Numbered from the stretch's first letter, positions 16,302 through 25,396 are shown. The stretch is DNA of 64,000 nucleotides from Lutibacter oricola (GCF_900106565.1 NZ_FNNJ01000006.1:62001-126000), one strand, 5' to 3'. Numbers and translations: made by a program. Notes: generated by a model from the sequence alone, not told the origin.

Positions 16302-16330
16302 TGTTTTGTAAAATATTTTTTATATGTTTG
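16301..16330 (+). promoter_or_regulatory. Promoter of aceBA
   Basis: -33 TTG (16301-16303) and -7 TATGTTTG (16323-16330), spacer 19 nt, ending 19 bases before the aceB ATG. The TTG overlaps the last base of the palindromic operator. Confidence 0.65.
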
Positions 16331-16349
16331 TCTTATAAAAATAATAATC

Positions 16350-17948
16350 ATGGAAAATTTTAATGAAACAACAATTCAAAAAATTTCTTTCGCAAAAGAT
16401 GTAAAGAATTATTACAATGAGATTTTAACTAATGAGGCTTTAGACTTTTTAGTGCAACTTCATGAAAAGTTTAATAGTGAAAGATTGGCATTATTAAAAC
16501 AAAGAGTCATTCAGCAAGAATATTTTGATAAAGGTAATTTTCCAACATTTCCTGAAGAAACAGAAAGTGTAAGAGAAGGAGATTGGACTGCGGCTCCATT
16601 GCCAAAAGATTTATTGGATAGGCGAGTAGAAATTACTGGACCTGTTGATAGAAAAATGGTTATTAATGCACTTAATTCTGGAGCCAAAGTTTTTATGGCA
16701 GATTTAGAAGATAGTAATTCTCCAAGTTGGGATAACTGTTTAGAGGGACAGAAAAATTTAAAAGATGCTGTAAGAAAAACTATTTCTTTTACCAATGCTA
16801 CTGGAAAAAAGTATATACTAAATGAAGAAATTGCAACTTTATTGGTTAGACCACGAGGCTTACATTTAGCTGAAAAAAACTTGATGGTAGATGGGCAAGA
16901 AATGTCAGCTTCTCTTGTAGATTTTGGATTGTACTTTTTTCATAATGCTAAAAAACTAGTAAAAATGAAAACTGGGCCATATTTCTATTTGCCAAAGTTA
17001 GAACATTATAAGGAGGCAAGATGGTGGAATGAGGTTTTCATTTTTGCTCAAGAGTATATGAATATAGATCAATGTACTATAAAGGCAACCGTTTTAATAG
17101 AAACAATTACCGCAAGTTTTCAAATAGATGAAATTATATACGAGTTAAGAAACCATATGGCAGGTTTAAATTGTGGTCGTTGGGATTATATTTTCTCCTA
17201 TATCAAAAAATTTAGAAATCACTCTGGGTTTATGGTTCCAAATAGAGATCAGGTAACTATGGCATCTCCATTTATGGAGGCTTATTCGCTAAGAGTTATT
17301 CAACGATGTCATAAAAGAAATGTACATGCAATTGGTGGTATGGCAGCACAAATTCCTGTAAAAAATAATGAGGAATCAAATAATATTGCATTTGAAAAGG
17401 TGCGTGTAGATAAAGAACGTGAAGCTAAAAATGGACATGACGGTACTTGGGTTGCGCATCCTGGATTGGTGCCAATTGCTATGGAAATATTTGATAAGTA
17501 TATGCCAAATGCAAATCAAATTGATGTAAAAAGAAACGATCTACATATAACCGAAGAGCAATTAGTAGAACAGCCTCAAGGAACTATTACTGAAAGTGGT
17601 ATTCGAAAAAATATTAATGTTGGAATTTTATATATAGAATCTTGGTTATCTGGTAACGGCGCAGCCGCTTTATATAATTTAATGGAAGATGCAGCTACTG
17701 CAGAAATATCAAGAACCCAATTATGGCAATGGTTGCATAATGAAATTACATTAGAAGATGGTCGAAAATTTACTACTGAATTGTATGTTGAATTTTTAGA
17801 AAGTGAAATTCAAATAATTAGAAACTTAATTGGAAATGAAAGGTATGAAAATGGAAAATTTAAACTTACCATCCAATTGTTTGATGCCCTAGTGTTGTCA
17901 GAAAAATTTGAAGAATTTTTAACCTTAGAAGCTTATAAATACATTTAA
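16350..17948 (+). CDS. aceB: Malate synthase A
   Basis: Condenses glyoxylate with acetyl-CoA to malate in the glyoxylate shunt. At 532 residues it is the normal length of the A isoform (TIM barrel with N- and C-terminal helical domains, without the large inserted domain of GlcB). Signatures are 'EITGPVDRKMVINALNSGAKVFMADLEDSNSPSWDN' (about 92-127), 'RPRGLHL', 'NCGRWDYIFSYIKKF' (arginine of the active site), and 'NGAAALYNLMEDAATAEISRTQLWQWLH', the conserved C-terminal block. It heads the aceB-aceA pair under a promoter that overlaps the operator palindrome. Confidence 0.95.
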   Translation: MENFNETTIQKISFAKDVKNYYNEILTNEALDFLVQLHEKFNSERLALLKQRVIQQEYFDKGNFPTFPEETESVREGDWTAAPLPKDLLDRRVEITGPVDRKMVINALNSGAKVFMADLEDSNSPSWDNCLEGQKNLKDAVRKTISFTNATGKKYILNEEIATLLVRPRGLHLAEKNLMVDGQEMSASLVDFGLYFFHNAKKLVKMKTGPYFYLPKLEHYKEARWWNEVFIFAQEYMNIDQCTIKATVLIETITASFQIDEIIYELRNHMAGLNCGRWDYIFSYIKKFRNHSGFMVPNRDQVTMASPFMEAYSLRVIQRCHKRNVHAIGGMAAQIPVKNNEESNNIAFEKVRVDKEREAKNGHDGTWVAHPGLVPIAMEIFDKYMPNANQIDVKRNDLHITEEQLVEQPQGTITESGIRKNINVGILYIESWLSGNGAAALYNLMEDAATAEISRTQLWQWLHNEITLEDGRKFTTELYVEFLESEIQIIRNLIGNERYENGKFKLTIQLFDALVLSEKFEEFLTLEAYKYI

Positions 17949-17955
17949 AAAAAAC

Positions 17956-17983
17956 CACCCTGAAACCGCAAAATTAGAGGGTG
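17956..17983 (+). other. Hairpin in the aceB-aceA intergenic gap
   Basis: CACCCT (17956-17961) pairs with AGGGTG (17978-17983) across a 16-base loop. No T run follows, so it is unlikely to be a full terminator. The same stem core recurs in the aceA terminator, so it may act in mRNA processing or tune aceA level. Confidence 0.4.
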
Positions 17984-18026
17984 ATTTATATAAATAACTA
18001 TAATTAATTAAATACAAAACAAAATT

Positions 18027-19658
18027 ATGAAAAATTTAGCACAAAGCAATTATAATTCAGCTTTACAAACAATAAGAGAGCTAAAAGCTAAGTACGGAAA
18101 TGGTTGGAACACAATAAACCCTCAAGTTGCAGCGAGAATGGTAACTCAAAATCGTTTTAAAACAGGTTTGGAAATTGCTAAATATACAGCAGCTATTATG
18201 AGAAAAGATATGGCTGAATATGATGCAGACAATTCAAATTACACGCAATCATTAGGGTGTTGGCATGGTTTTGTTGCACAACAAAAAATGATCGCAGTTA
18301 AAAAGCATCATAAAACAACAAATAAAAGATATTTATATTTATCTGGCTGGATGGTAGCTGCATTACGTTCAGAATTTGGTCCATTGCCAGATCAATCAAT
18401 GCACGAAAAAACAGCAGTTCCAAGTCTAATAGCAGAGATTTATGATTTTTTGCGTCAAGCAGATGCCATTGAGCTAAATGATTTATTTAGAAGACTTGAA
18501 AACGGAGAAGATGTGCAACATGAAATAGATAATTTTGAAACACACGTTGTACCTATTATTGCAGATATTGATGCTGGTTTTGGGAATGAAGAGGCTACTT
18601 ATTTACTAACTAAGAAAATGATTGAAGCTGGTGCTTGTGCAATTCAAATTGAAAACCAAGTTTCTGATGCCAAGCAATGTGGTCATCAAGATGGAAAAGT
18701 TACGGTACCACATGAAGATTTTATTGCTAAACTAAACGCTATTAGATATGCATTTTTAGAATTAGGAGTAGATGATGGAATTATTGTTGCAAGAACAGAT
18801 TCTGAAGGTGCTGGTTTAACTCAAAAATTACCTGTAAGTCAAGAGCCAGGCGATTTAGCATCACAATATTTAGCTTTTGTAGATGGTGAGGAAATTGATG
18901 TTAACGATGCTAAGGAAGATGATGTTTTATTAAAAAGAGATGGGAAATTGATTCGCCCTATTAGATTGCCAAATGGATTGTATAAATTTAAAGATGGCTC
19001 AAATATAGATAGAGTTGTATTAGATTGTATTACAAGTTTACAAAATGGAGCAGATTTATTATGGATAGAAACTCCAACTCCAAATGTTAAACAAATAGCC
19101 CATATGGTTAATAGAATTAAAGAAGTTGAGCCAAAAGCTAAATTGGTTTACAATAATTCTCCATCGTTTAATTGGACATTAAATTTCCGTAATCAAGTAT
19201 TTGATGAAATGCTTTCAGAAGGTGAAAATATGACTGGTTATGATAGAAATAATTTAATGGATGCGCATTATGATGGTTCGGAATTATGTTATAGAGCAGA
19301 TGAAAAAATTAAAACATTTCAATTAGATGGAGCAAGAGAAGCAGGTATATTTCATCACTTAATTACATTACCAACTTATCATACAACAGCACTTCATATG
19401 AATGATTTAACAGAAGGGTATTTTGGAAACGAAGGTATGTTGGCTTATGTAAAAGGTATTCAAAGGCAAGAAATTCGTAAAGGTGTTTCTTGTGTAAAAC
19501 ATCAAAGAATGGCAGGTTCAAATTTAGGAGATGATCATAAAACATTTTTTGCAGGAGAAAAAGCCTTAAAAGCGGAGGGAGAAAAGAATACATCTAATCA
19601 ATTTAACGCTATATTTAAAAACAACAAAGTTGAAGAAAAATTAAATAAGGTTAGTTAA
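18027..19658 (+). CDS. aceA: Isocitrate lyase, long form
   Basis: Cleaves isocitrate to glyoxylate and succinate, the entry step of the glyoxylate shunt. The catalytic motif is K216-Q-C218-G-H220, with 'YLSGWMVAA' at about 103-111 and 'ADIDAGFGNEEATY' binding magnesium. At 543 residues it is about 100 longer than the E. coli enzyme; the extra length is mainly an insertion after the catalytic loop (about 270-330: 'QKLPVSQEPGDLASQYLAFVDGEEI') and belongs to the longer AceA2/fungal-like class. The motif has Q where E. coli has K or R (K-K/R-C-G-H). It follows aceB by 78 bases and ends at a strong terminator. Confidence 0.94.
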   Translation: MKNLAQSNYNSALQTIRELKAKYGNGWNTINPQVAARMVTQNRFKTGLEIAKYTAAIMRKDMAEYDADNSNYTQSLGCWHGFVAQQKMIAVKKHHKTTNKRYLYLSGWMVAALRSEFGPLPDQSMHEKTAVPSLIAEIYDFLRQADAIELNDLFRRLENGEDVQHEIDNFETHVVPIIADIDAGFGNEEATYLLTKKMIEAGACAIQIENQVSDAKQCGHQDGKVTVPHEDFIAKLNAIRYAFLELGVDDGIIVARTDSEGAGLTQKLPVSQEPGDLASQYLAFVDGEEIDVNDAKEDDVLLKRDGKLIRPIRLPNGLYKFKDGSNIDRVVLDCITSLQNGADLLWIETPTPNVKQIAHMVNRIKEVEPKAKLVYNNSPSFNWTLNFRNQVFDEMLSEGENMTGYDRNNLMDAHYDGSELCYRADEKIKTFQLDGAREAGIFHHLITLPTYHTTALHMNDLTEGYFGNEGMLAYVKGIQRQEIRKGVSCVKHQRMAGSNLGDDHKTFFAGEKALKAEGEKNTSNQFNAIFKNNKVEEKLNKVS

Positions 19659-19718
19659 ACAATTTTAAAACTTAAGTTGTGCAATTTTAAAAATGTTTTT
19701 TAATGTTGCTTTTGAAGT

Positions 19719-19746
19719 AAGCACCCTTATCTGAGGGTGCTTTTTT
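19719..19746 (+). terminator. Rho-independent terminator of aceBA
   Basis: AAGCACCCT (19719-19727) pairs with AGGGTGCTT (19734-19742), 6-base loop, then a T run. It closes the glyoxylate-shunt operon. Confidence 0.9.
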
Positions 19747-19826
19747 GTGTTGTTAACTATAATTTTACGATATTTGTGAGCTGCTATGGAAAATTTCAAC
19801 CATTAGAATTTAAAAAAATAGATAAA

Positions 19827-20003
19827 ATGAATAAAAATACAGTATTGGCTTGGGCTACAGCAATTATGATAATAGTTGGTTTGGCACTTATAGCTCTTGG
19901 AGCGTTTAGATATGATGATGTTGCTGGATGGGGATTTGCCTCTGTTGGTATAGGCTTTTTTGCCATTGCCTGGGTATTTAATGCCTTAAAAGGTAGAGTA
20001 TAG
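19827..20003 (+). CDS. CAL67264 family small membrane protein
   Basis: The frame opens at 19737, but the first 30 residues are not typical of the family and the ATG at 19827 gives the family start 'MNKNTVLAWATAIMII'. The 58-residue product has two transmembrane helices (about 6-27 and 35-54) and ends in 'FAIAWVFNALKGRV'. This matches the conserved flavobacterial CAL67264 family, whose function is unknown. ettA follows 57 bases downstream in the same direction, a frequent arrangement by my recollection of flavobacterial genomes. Confidence 0.8.
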   Translation: MNKNTVLAWATAIMIIVGLALIALGAFRYDDVAGWGFASVGIGFFAIAWVFNALKGRV

Positions 20004-20060
20004 TTAATGTTAGGTGTAATTTCACTTCTTTAAGTAGAAGTAATAAATTAAAAATAAAAG

Positions 20061-21752
20061 ATGTCAGACGATAAGAAAGTAATTTTTTCAATGTCAGGGG
20101 TAAGTAAATCTTACCAAGGAGCGAATAAACAGGTTCTAAAAAATATTTATTTAAGCTTTTTTTACGGAGCTAAAATTGGAATTTTAGGTTTAAACGGATC
20201 GGGTAAATCTACATTATTAAAAATAATTGCTGGTTTAGAAAAAAACTATCAAGGAGATGTAGTGTTTGCACCAGGTTACTCAGTTGGATATTTATCGCAA
20301 GAGCCTAAGTTAGATGATGATAAAACAGTAATTGATATTGTTAAAGAAGGTGTTGCAGAAACCATGGCAATATTAGACGAGTACAACAAAATAAACGATA
20401 TGTTTGGTTTGGAAGAAGTGTATTCTGATGCTGACAAAATGGATAAGTTAATGGCTCAGCAAGCAGAACTTCAAGATAAAATTGACGCTTCTAACGCTTG
20501 GGAAATTGATACAAAATTAGAAATTGCAATGGATGCTTTACGTACTCCAGAAGGCGATACGCCAATTAAAAACTTATCTGGTGGTGAACGTAGAAGAGTT
20601 GCTTTATGTAGGTTGCTATTACAAGAGCCAGATGTGTTATTGTTAGATGAGCCAACCAACCATTTAGATGCAGAATCTGTACATTGGTTAGAGCATCATT
20701 TACAACAATATAAAGGAACTGTAATTGCGGTAACGCACGATAGATATTTCTTGGATAATGTTGCAGGTTGGATTTTAGAATTAGATAGAGGTGAAGGTAT
20801 TCCTTGGAAAGGAAATTATTCTACTTGGTTAGATCAAAAGTCTAAGAGATTGGCACAAGAATCTAAAACTGCATCTAAGCGTCAAAAAACGTTAGAGCGA
20901 GAGTTAGATTGGGTTCGTCAAGGAGTTAAAGGTCGTCAAACAAAACAAAAAGCTCGTTTAAAGAACTATGATAAATTAATGAGTCAAGATCAAAAACAAC
21001 TAGACGAAAAATTAGAAATTTATATTCCTAATGGTCCTCGTTTAGGTACTAATGTAATTGAGGCTTCGGGTGTTTCTAAAGCTTATGGAGATAAATTATT
21101 ATATGAAAACTTAGAGTTTAATTTACCTCAGGCAGGTATAGTTGGTATTATTGGGCCAAATGGTGCTGGTAAAACCACTATTTTTAGAATGATAATGGGT
21201 GAAGAAACTCCGGATAAAGGAGAGTTTAAGGTAGGTGAAACTGCAAAAATTTCATATGTAGATCAAAGTCATTCAAATATTGATCCTGAAAAAACAATTT
21301 GGCAAAACTTTTCTGATGAACAAGAATTAATTATGATGGGCGGTAAGCAAGTTAATTCGAGAGCTTATTTAAGTCGTTTTAATTTCTCAGGAAGTGAACA
21401 AAATAAAAAAGTAAACACACTTTCTGGTGGTGAGCGCAATAGGTTACATTTAGCTATGACGTTGCGTGAAGAAGGAAACGTATTGTTATTAGATGAGCCA
21501 ACAAATGATTTAGATGTAAATACGCTAAGAGCACTAGAAGAAGGTTTAGAAAACTTTGCGGGTTGTGCTGTAGTAATTAGTCACGATAGATGGTTTTTAG
21601 ATAGAATTTGTACTCACATATTAGCTTTTGAAGGAGATAGTCAAATTTATTTCTTTGAAGGTTCATTCTCAGATTATGAAGAAAACAAGAAAAAACGATT
21701 AGGTGGAGATTTAATGCCAAAACGAATTAAGTATAAAAAATTAATTAGATAA
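20061..21752 (+). CDS. ettA: Energy-dependent translational throttle protein EttA (ABC-F)
   Basis: EttA is a soluble ABC-F ATPase that binds the ribosomal E site and gates entry into elongation according to ATP/ADP status. The 563-residue protein has two nucleotide-binding domains: Walker A 'GLNGSGKST' (about 42-50) and 'GPNGAGKTT' (about 371-379), signatures 'LSGGERRRVALCRLLL' and 'LSGGERNRLHLAMTL', and both Walker B 'VLLLDEPTN'. The linker (about 245-320) with 'LEREL DWVRQGVKGRQTKQKARL' is the P-site tRNA-interacting motif. The first NBD contains the EttA-type arm insert (about 95-140). There are no membrane segments. Confidence 0.94.
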   Translation: MSDDKKVIFSMSGVSKSYQGANKQVLKNIYLSFFYGAKIGILGLNGSGKSTLLKIIAGLEKNYQGDVVFAPGYSVGYLSQEPKLDDDKTVIDIVKEGVAETMAILDEYNKINDMFGLEEVYSDADKMDKLMAQQAELQDKIDASNAWEIDTKLEIAMDALRTPEGDTPIKNLSGGERRRVALCRLLLQEPDVLLLDEPTNHLDAESVHWLEHHLQQYKGTVIAVTHDRYFLDNVAGWILELDRGEGIPWKGNYSTWLDQKSKRLAQESKTASKRQKTLERELDWVRQGVKGRQTKQKARLKNYDKLMSQDQKQLDEKLEIYIPNGPRLGTNVIEASGVSKAYGDKLLYENLEFNLPQAGIVGIIGPNGAGKTTIFRMIMGEETPDKGEFKVGETAKISYVDQSHSNIDPEKTIWQNFSDEQELIMMGGKQVNSRAYLSRFNFSGSEQNKKVNTLSGGERNRLHLAMTLREEGNVLLLDEPTNDLDVNTLRALEEGLENFAGCAVVISHDRWFLDRICTHILAFEGDSQIYFFEGSFSDYEENKKKRLGGDLMPKRIKYKKLIR

Positions 21753-21754
21753 TT

Positions 21755-21792
21755 AAAAAAAATCCCAACTATTGTAGTTGGGATTTTTTTTT
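21755..21792. terminator. Bidirectional terminator after ettA
   Basis: TCCCAACTA (21763-21771) pairs with TAGTTGGGA (21775-21783), 3-base loop, flanked by eight As and a nine-base T run. It works for ettA and for the convergent lipoprotein gene. Confidence 0.9.
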
Positions 21793-21811
21793 GAACAAAT
21801 ATTGGTAGGAA

Positions 21812-22216
21812 TTAATTCATAGTGAAAAGTATAAACCATTTGCCATCTACTTTTAGAAGCTTACTGGTTTCAGAGTTAGATTTGCCATTATCATATTCAA
21901 TAGTGTGTTTAACAGTTGCGCTATTTCCATCTTCCGAGATTTCTTCACTATCTATAGTTATACCCTTATAACCACCTTTTTTTTCTATTTCTTTTGATGC
22001 CATACCTAACAGACCTTCAATTTTTTTTGCTTCATCTTCCGATAGTTTTTCACCATTTTTTTTAACATAAAGTTTGGCTACAGCTTCGTAATTTTTCTTT
22101 TTAATAAGTTCGTACGATTTTTTTACAACATCACTAGGTGAAGATCCAGAAGAGCAAGACATAAAACAAAAAGTAGTGAAAACTAGAACTAGCGATAAAA
22201 TTTTAAAATTTTTCAT
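21812..22216 (-). CDS. DUF4878-like lipoprotein
   Basis: This 134-residue exported protein has a lipobox near residue 18-21 ('FMSC') after a hydrophobic stretch, so Cys21 should be lipidated. The mature part resembles DUF4878/NTF2-like lipoproteins: 'SPSDVVKKSYELIKKKNYEAVAKLYVKK', a central acidic-basic helix, and 'GNSATVKHTIEYDNGKSNSETSKLLKVDGKWFI'. These small cone-shaped folds lie on the membrane; their role is unknown. It is the last gene after the YiiX-like gene (3-base gap) and ends at the bidirectional terminator. Confidence 0.8.
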   Translation of the reverse strand: MKNFKILSLVLVFTTFCFMSCSSGSSPSDVVKKSYELIKKKNYEAVAKLYVKKNGEKLSEDEAKKIEGLLGMASKEIEKKGGYKGITIDSEEISEDGNSATVKHTIEYDNGKSNSETSKLLKVDGKWFILFTMN

Positions 22217-22219
22217 AAT

Positions 22220-22828
22220 TTAAATATTAATGTTTGAGTTTATTTTTTTGAAAGGTAATTTTGTAAATTCTGAAGGGAATATAACGGAGTGTTTTCCGAA
22301 GAGATAATTAAATTCTTTAGTTTGTACGTTTAAATTTATACCACAATTTTTATAAGCTTTTACAATAAGTTCTGTGCAATACAATTTTTTATCAGTTAAT
22401 AAATTGTACTCATTATCAAACTCATATTTTTCGTTGTAAAAACGTTTTACTTCATTACAAAAATTATCTATTATTCTTTGCTGAAAAGGACTGCGGTAAA
22501 TACTTATTTTCGAAGCGTTTTTTGTGGAAGAAAACTCAGAAAGTAATTCTTTTTTAATCACCTGAAGTTTATGTGGCACTGCGTGTATTACGTAGGGAAT
22601 ATTATTTTCAAAAATTAAAATACCAATATGGCTAAATTCAGCATTATTATCAGCTAAATGAACAGCGTAACTTTCTGTAGATTTTCCGCAGCGTAGAATT
22701 AAATCCCCATTTTTTAGCAATTTAATGTTTGTTGAGTTTTGGTTGGTTAAATGTGTAAAATAGTAACCGTATACAACAAATAAAAGTGCTAATAGAGTGC
22801 AAGCTGTTAATAAAATTCTCTTGACCAT
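22220..22828 (-). CDS. YiiX-like permuted NlpC/P60 hydrolase, membrane anchored
   Basis: This 202-residue protein has an N-terminal hydrophobic helix (about 3-24). A permuted papain-fold domain follows: 'LKNGDLILRCG', a histidine in 'EFSHIGIL' (H67) and the catalytic cysteine in 'LYCTELIVKAY' (C151). This order (His before Cys) is the YiiX/YebB arrangement of NlpC/P60 proteins, which cleave amide or ester bonds in peptidoglycan or lipids. It probably acts in the periplasm. It is paired with the downstream DUF4878 lipoprotein. Substrate is unknown. Confidence 0.78.
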   Translation of the reverse strand: MVKRILLTACTLLALLFVVYGYYFTHLTNQNSTNIKLLKNGDLILRCGKSTESYAVHLADNNAEFSHIGILIFENNIPYVIHAVPHKLQVIKKELLSEFSSTKNASKISIYRSPFQQRIIDNFCNEVKRFYNEKYEFDNEYNLLTDKKLYCTELIVKAYKNCGINLNVQTKEFNYLFGKHSVIFPSEFTKLPFKKINSNINI

Positions 22829-22916
22829 TATTTAATAATTTATGGTACTATTAAAATTAAGAATTTATTAAGTTGAAGATATTACCAAATCGTAAAAAGA
22901 ATAATTAAATCGTAAA

Positions 22917-23231
22917 TTATATCCACCGGCAGTCAATAAAGTCTGTAAGCATATGAAATAATAAACCAATTGCTATTACTCTTGTCTTTTTTGGTATTAG
23001 AAGTGCTATATAAATTATAATGGCGTAATAGGAGTGTAGAGGGTGAAATCCAATACTGCATCTATTAGGGTCAAAAAGAGGTGTAGCTAATAAATGGTCT
23101 AAATCTACCAACATGGTGGCAATAAAAATAAGCCAAACTTTTATCCAATTATTTCTAAAAAATAGATATGCAATTAAACCTGGAACCAAAAAGTGCATTC
23201 CATAATGCGTAAAAAAACGAACAAACTCCAT
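22917..23231 (-). CDS. DUF6122 family membrane protein
   Basis: This 104-residue polytopic protein has about three hydrophobic segments and conserved potential metal ligands: 'HYGMHF' near residue 9-14, 'DLDHLLATP' near 43, 'GFHPLHS' near 63 and 'HMLTDFIDC' near 93. The spread of His and Asp in the membrane resembles the YdjM-like metal-dependent hydrolase fold, so a metal site is plausible though unproven. It ends the parA-to-DUF6122 gene run and starts 2 bases after the WbqC gene stops. DUF6122 has no known function. Confidence 0.78.
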   Translation of the reverse strand: MEFVRFFTHYGMHFLVPGLIAYLFFRNNWIKVWLIFIATMLVDLDHLLATPLFDPNRCSIGFHPLHSYYAIIIYIALLIPKKTRVIAIGLLFHMLTDFIDCRWI

Positions 23232-23233
23232 TG

Positions 23234-23842
23234 TTAAAAATTTAGTTGTTGGTTTTCTAAATAGTTTAATGCGTTCGGACCTTCCATAAAAATTAAATCT
23301 AACATACTTAAGTTAGGAATAAACCCGTGATTTTGTTCAAAAACTTGAATATAACGTTTAAAGTTAAACACTTGTTTCGTTTTTGCAATTGCTAAGTTTC
23401 TGTAATCTTCTTTAGCTTCAACTTCAAAATCGATAGTTTTAGTAAACGGAATGTTCAACTGTAGAGCATCTAGAATAAAACAATGAGTTTCTATATTAAG
23501 GTCGATTAAAAAATCAATTTTTTTGGTGAATATTGGCAATAAATCATCAATATAATATTCAAAAAAAGGAGAAGAGCTATAGGCAGTTTCTAATGTTTTT
23601 AAATGTTGTTTATTCCAATCGTCTTTGTAATCAATTTTTACATCTTTGGTTTTTTGCTTAACACCTTTTGAATGTTGAATTGGTACGTTAAGTAAGTGTT
23701 TTCCATTTGCTGTGTATATGTAGCAGCGATTTCTATAAGTTTGTTTTTGAAAATTATCTTCAAATTCAAACTTAATAGTATTTGCTTTAGCAATTGCAAC
23801 ATATTGGCTAATTGGCGAAAAGTATGTAGGTTGAAATAACAT
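23234..23842 (-). CDS. WbqC family protein
   Basis: This 202-residue soluble protein opens with 'LFQPTYFSPISQYVAI' and has 'FQKQTYRNRCYIYTANGKHLLNVPIQHSKG', the pattern of WbqC-like proteins found in O-antigen and other biosynthetic clusters. Their reaction is unknown. It lies directly downstream of lepB and upstream of DUF6122, with gaps under 10 bases, in a gene order that recurs in flavobacteria. The genetic link to lepB and dapB does not explain function. Confidence 0.82.
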   Translation of the reverse strand: MLFQPTYFSPISQYVAIAKANTIKFEFEDNFQKQTYRNRCYIYTANGKHLLNVPIQHSKGVKQKTKDVKIDYKDDWNKQHLKTLETAYSSSPFFEYYIDDLLPIFTKKIDFLIDLNIETHCFILDALQLNIPFTKTIDFEVEAKEDYRNLAIAKTKQVFNFKRYIQVFEQNHGFIPNLSMLDLIFMEGPNALNYLENQQLNF

Positions 23843-23851
23843 GAATTATTT

Positions 23852-25396
23852 CTATTCTTCAGAATTTTTTCTTTTTCTAAAGCTGCTATATCCAAACCAA
23901 AGTGCTAAAAACCCTAAGAAATAGTATAAGTATGAAACCGGTTTACCATCTCCATGAACAGTTGTAAAAACACGATCCCAACGAATTTTATTTTGAATTC
24001 CTTCGGCATTACTATCCCAGCTCATCCAAATAAATACAGGTTTACCCACTACGTGGTCAAAAGGAACATATCCCCAATAACGAGCATCTTCAGAGTTGTG
24101 ACGGTTATCTCCCATCATCCAATAATAATTTTGTTTAAAAGTGTATGTTGTAGCAAGTTTTCCGTTAACATAAATATCATTTCCATCAACAGTTAAATCG
24201 TTACTTTCATACTCTTCAATTATTCTTTTATAAAAAGGTAAAGACTCTAAGTTTAAATCAACTGTTTTTCCGGCTTCAGGAATATAAATAGGACCATAAT
24301 TATCTATTGTCCAACCGTGTTTTTGATTGTTCGGAAAAATAGATGAATCAATATTTCCTTTAGGCGTTAACTGTTTAGTTACGCTTTGAACTGAAGGTAA
24401 GTTTCTTAATTTTTTAGCATTTGCATCTGTTAAATTAAGCATATAATAATCGCCTTGGTAGCTACCTTCGGTAACATTATATCTTTTAAAAGTTGCTGGG
24501 CTAAGTTGAGCACCATTTTTAATAACTACTTTATGAAAGTACTGTGGCTTAGCTCTATCTGGTAAAACAGTTTGTTTACCGTTAATAAAAATATAACCAT
24601 CTCTAATTTCTAAAGAATCTCCAGGAATACCAACACAACGTTTTACGTAGTTAGATTTTTTATCGATTGGTTTATCAACGTGAACATTAGATTTGTCAAA
24701 AAAGAATCTAACCGTATCAACTGGCCAACTAAAAACAACAATTTCGTTTCTTTTAATATCTTGAATTCCAGGCAATCTAAAATAAGGTAATTGTGGTGCT
24801 TTTAAATAAGATCTTAAACCAGTTTTTGGCAACGAATCGTGTACCATTGGAGCTGCAACAGTTGTCATAGGTGTTCTTGCTCCGTAATGGAACTTACTTA
24901 CAAAAAGAAAATCTCCAATTAGTAACGATTTTTCTAAAGATGAAGTTGGAATAGTGTATGGTTGCATAAAATACGTATGCACCAAAGTAGCAGCAACAAT
25001 TGCAAATACAATTGAACTAACCCATTCTCCAAGTTCTGTTCTAGATTTTAAGCTTCTGTCTTTAATATATTCTACATCTTCAATATAGTTTAAATAAAAG
25101 TTATAAAAACCTAAAGATAATACAGCTAAAAATGAATGAACTGTAGAATATTTACCAAAACTTCTAACGGTTTCAACCCAAATAACAGGGAACATTAACA
25201 GGTTAATAATTGGTATAAACAATAGGATAACCCACCAAGTAGGGCGCTTAATAATTTTCATTAAAACGATTGCATTGTATATCGGTACTAATGCTTCCCA
25301 AGCTTTTCTACCAGCTTTAACGTATAATTTCCAAGTACCTAAAAAATGAATTACTTGAATAATTAAAAAGAATATTAACCAACCTGTCATTGTCAT
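23852..25396 (-). CDS. lepB: Signal peptidase I with extended membrane region
   Basis: Removes signal peptides at the outer face of the inner membrane. The Ser/Lys dyad is S153 (in 'IPTSSLEKSL') and K252 (in 'YVKRCVGIPGD'), with 'GDNRHNSEDARYWG' near the C-terminal end. At 514 residues it is long: residues 1-105 form extra membrane helices before the helix at 122-142 that precedes the serine, and box C to box E holds a large insertion (about 260-425). A final helix sits at about 484-503. The long form is usual for flavobacteria. It lies in the parAB-DUF5683-dapB run. Confidence 0.92.
   Translation of the reverse strand: MTMTGWLIFFLIIQVIHFLGTWKLYVKAGRKAWEALVPIYNAIVLMKIIKRPTWWVILLFIPIINLLMFPVIWVETVRSFGKYSTVHSFLAVLSLGFYNFYLNYIEDVEYIKDRSLKSRTELGEWVSSIVFAIVAATLVHTYFMQPYTIPTSSLEKSLLIGDFLFVSKFHYGARTPMTTVAAPMVHDSLPKTGLRSYLKAPQLPYFRLPGIQDIKRNEIVVFSWPVDTVRFFFDKSNVHVDKPIDKKSNYVKRCVGIPGDSLEIRDGYIFINGKQTVLPDRAKPQYFHKVVIKNGAQLSPATFKRYNVTEGSYQGDYYMLNLTDANAKKLRNLPSVQSVTKQLTPKGNIDSSIFPNNQKHGWTIDNYGPIYIPEAGKTVDLNLESLPFYKRIIEEYESNDLTVDGNDIYVNGKLATTYTFKQNYYWMMGDNRHNSEDARYWGYVPFDHVVGKPVFIWMSWDSNAEGIQNKIRWDRVFTTVHGDGKPVSYLYYFLGFLALWFGYSSFRKRKNSEE

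Noticed and set aside
19737-19826. 30-residue N-terminal extension of the CAL67264 protein
   Set aside because: The extension is not family-like and begins inside the aceA terminator. The ATG at 19827 gives the family start.
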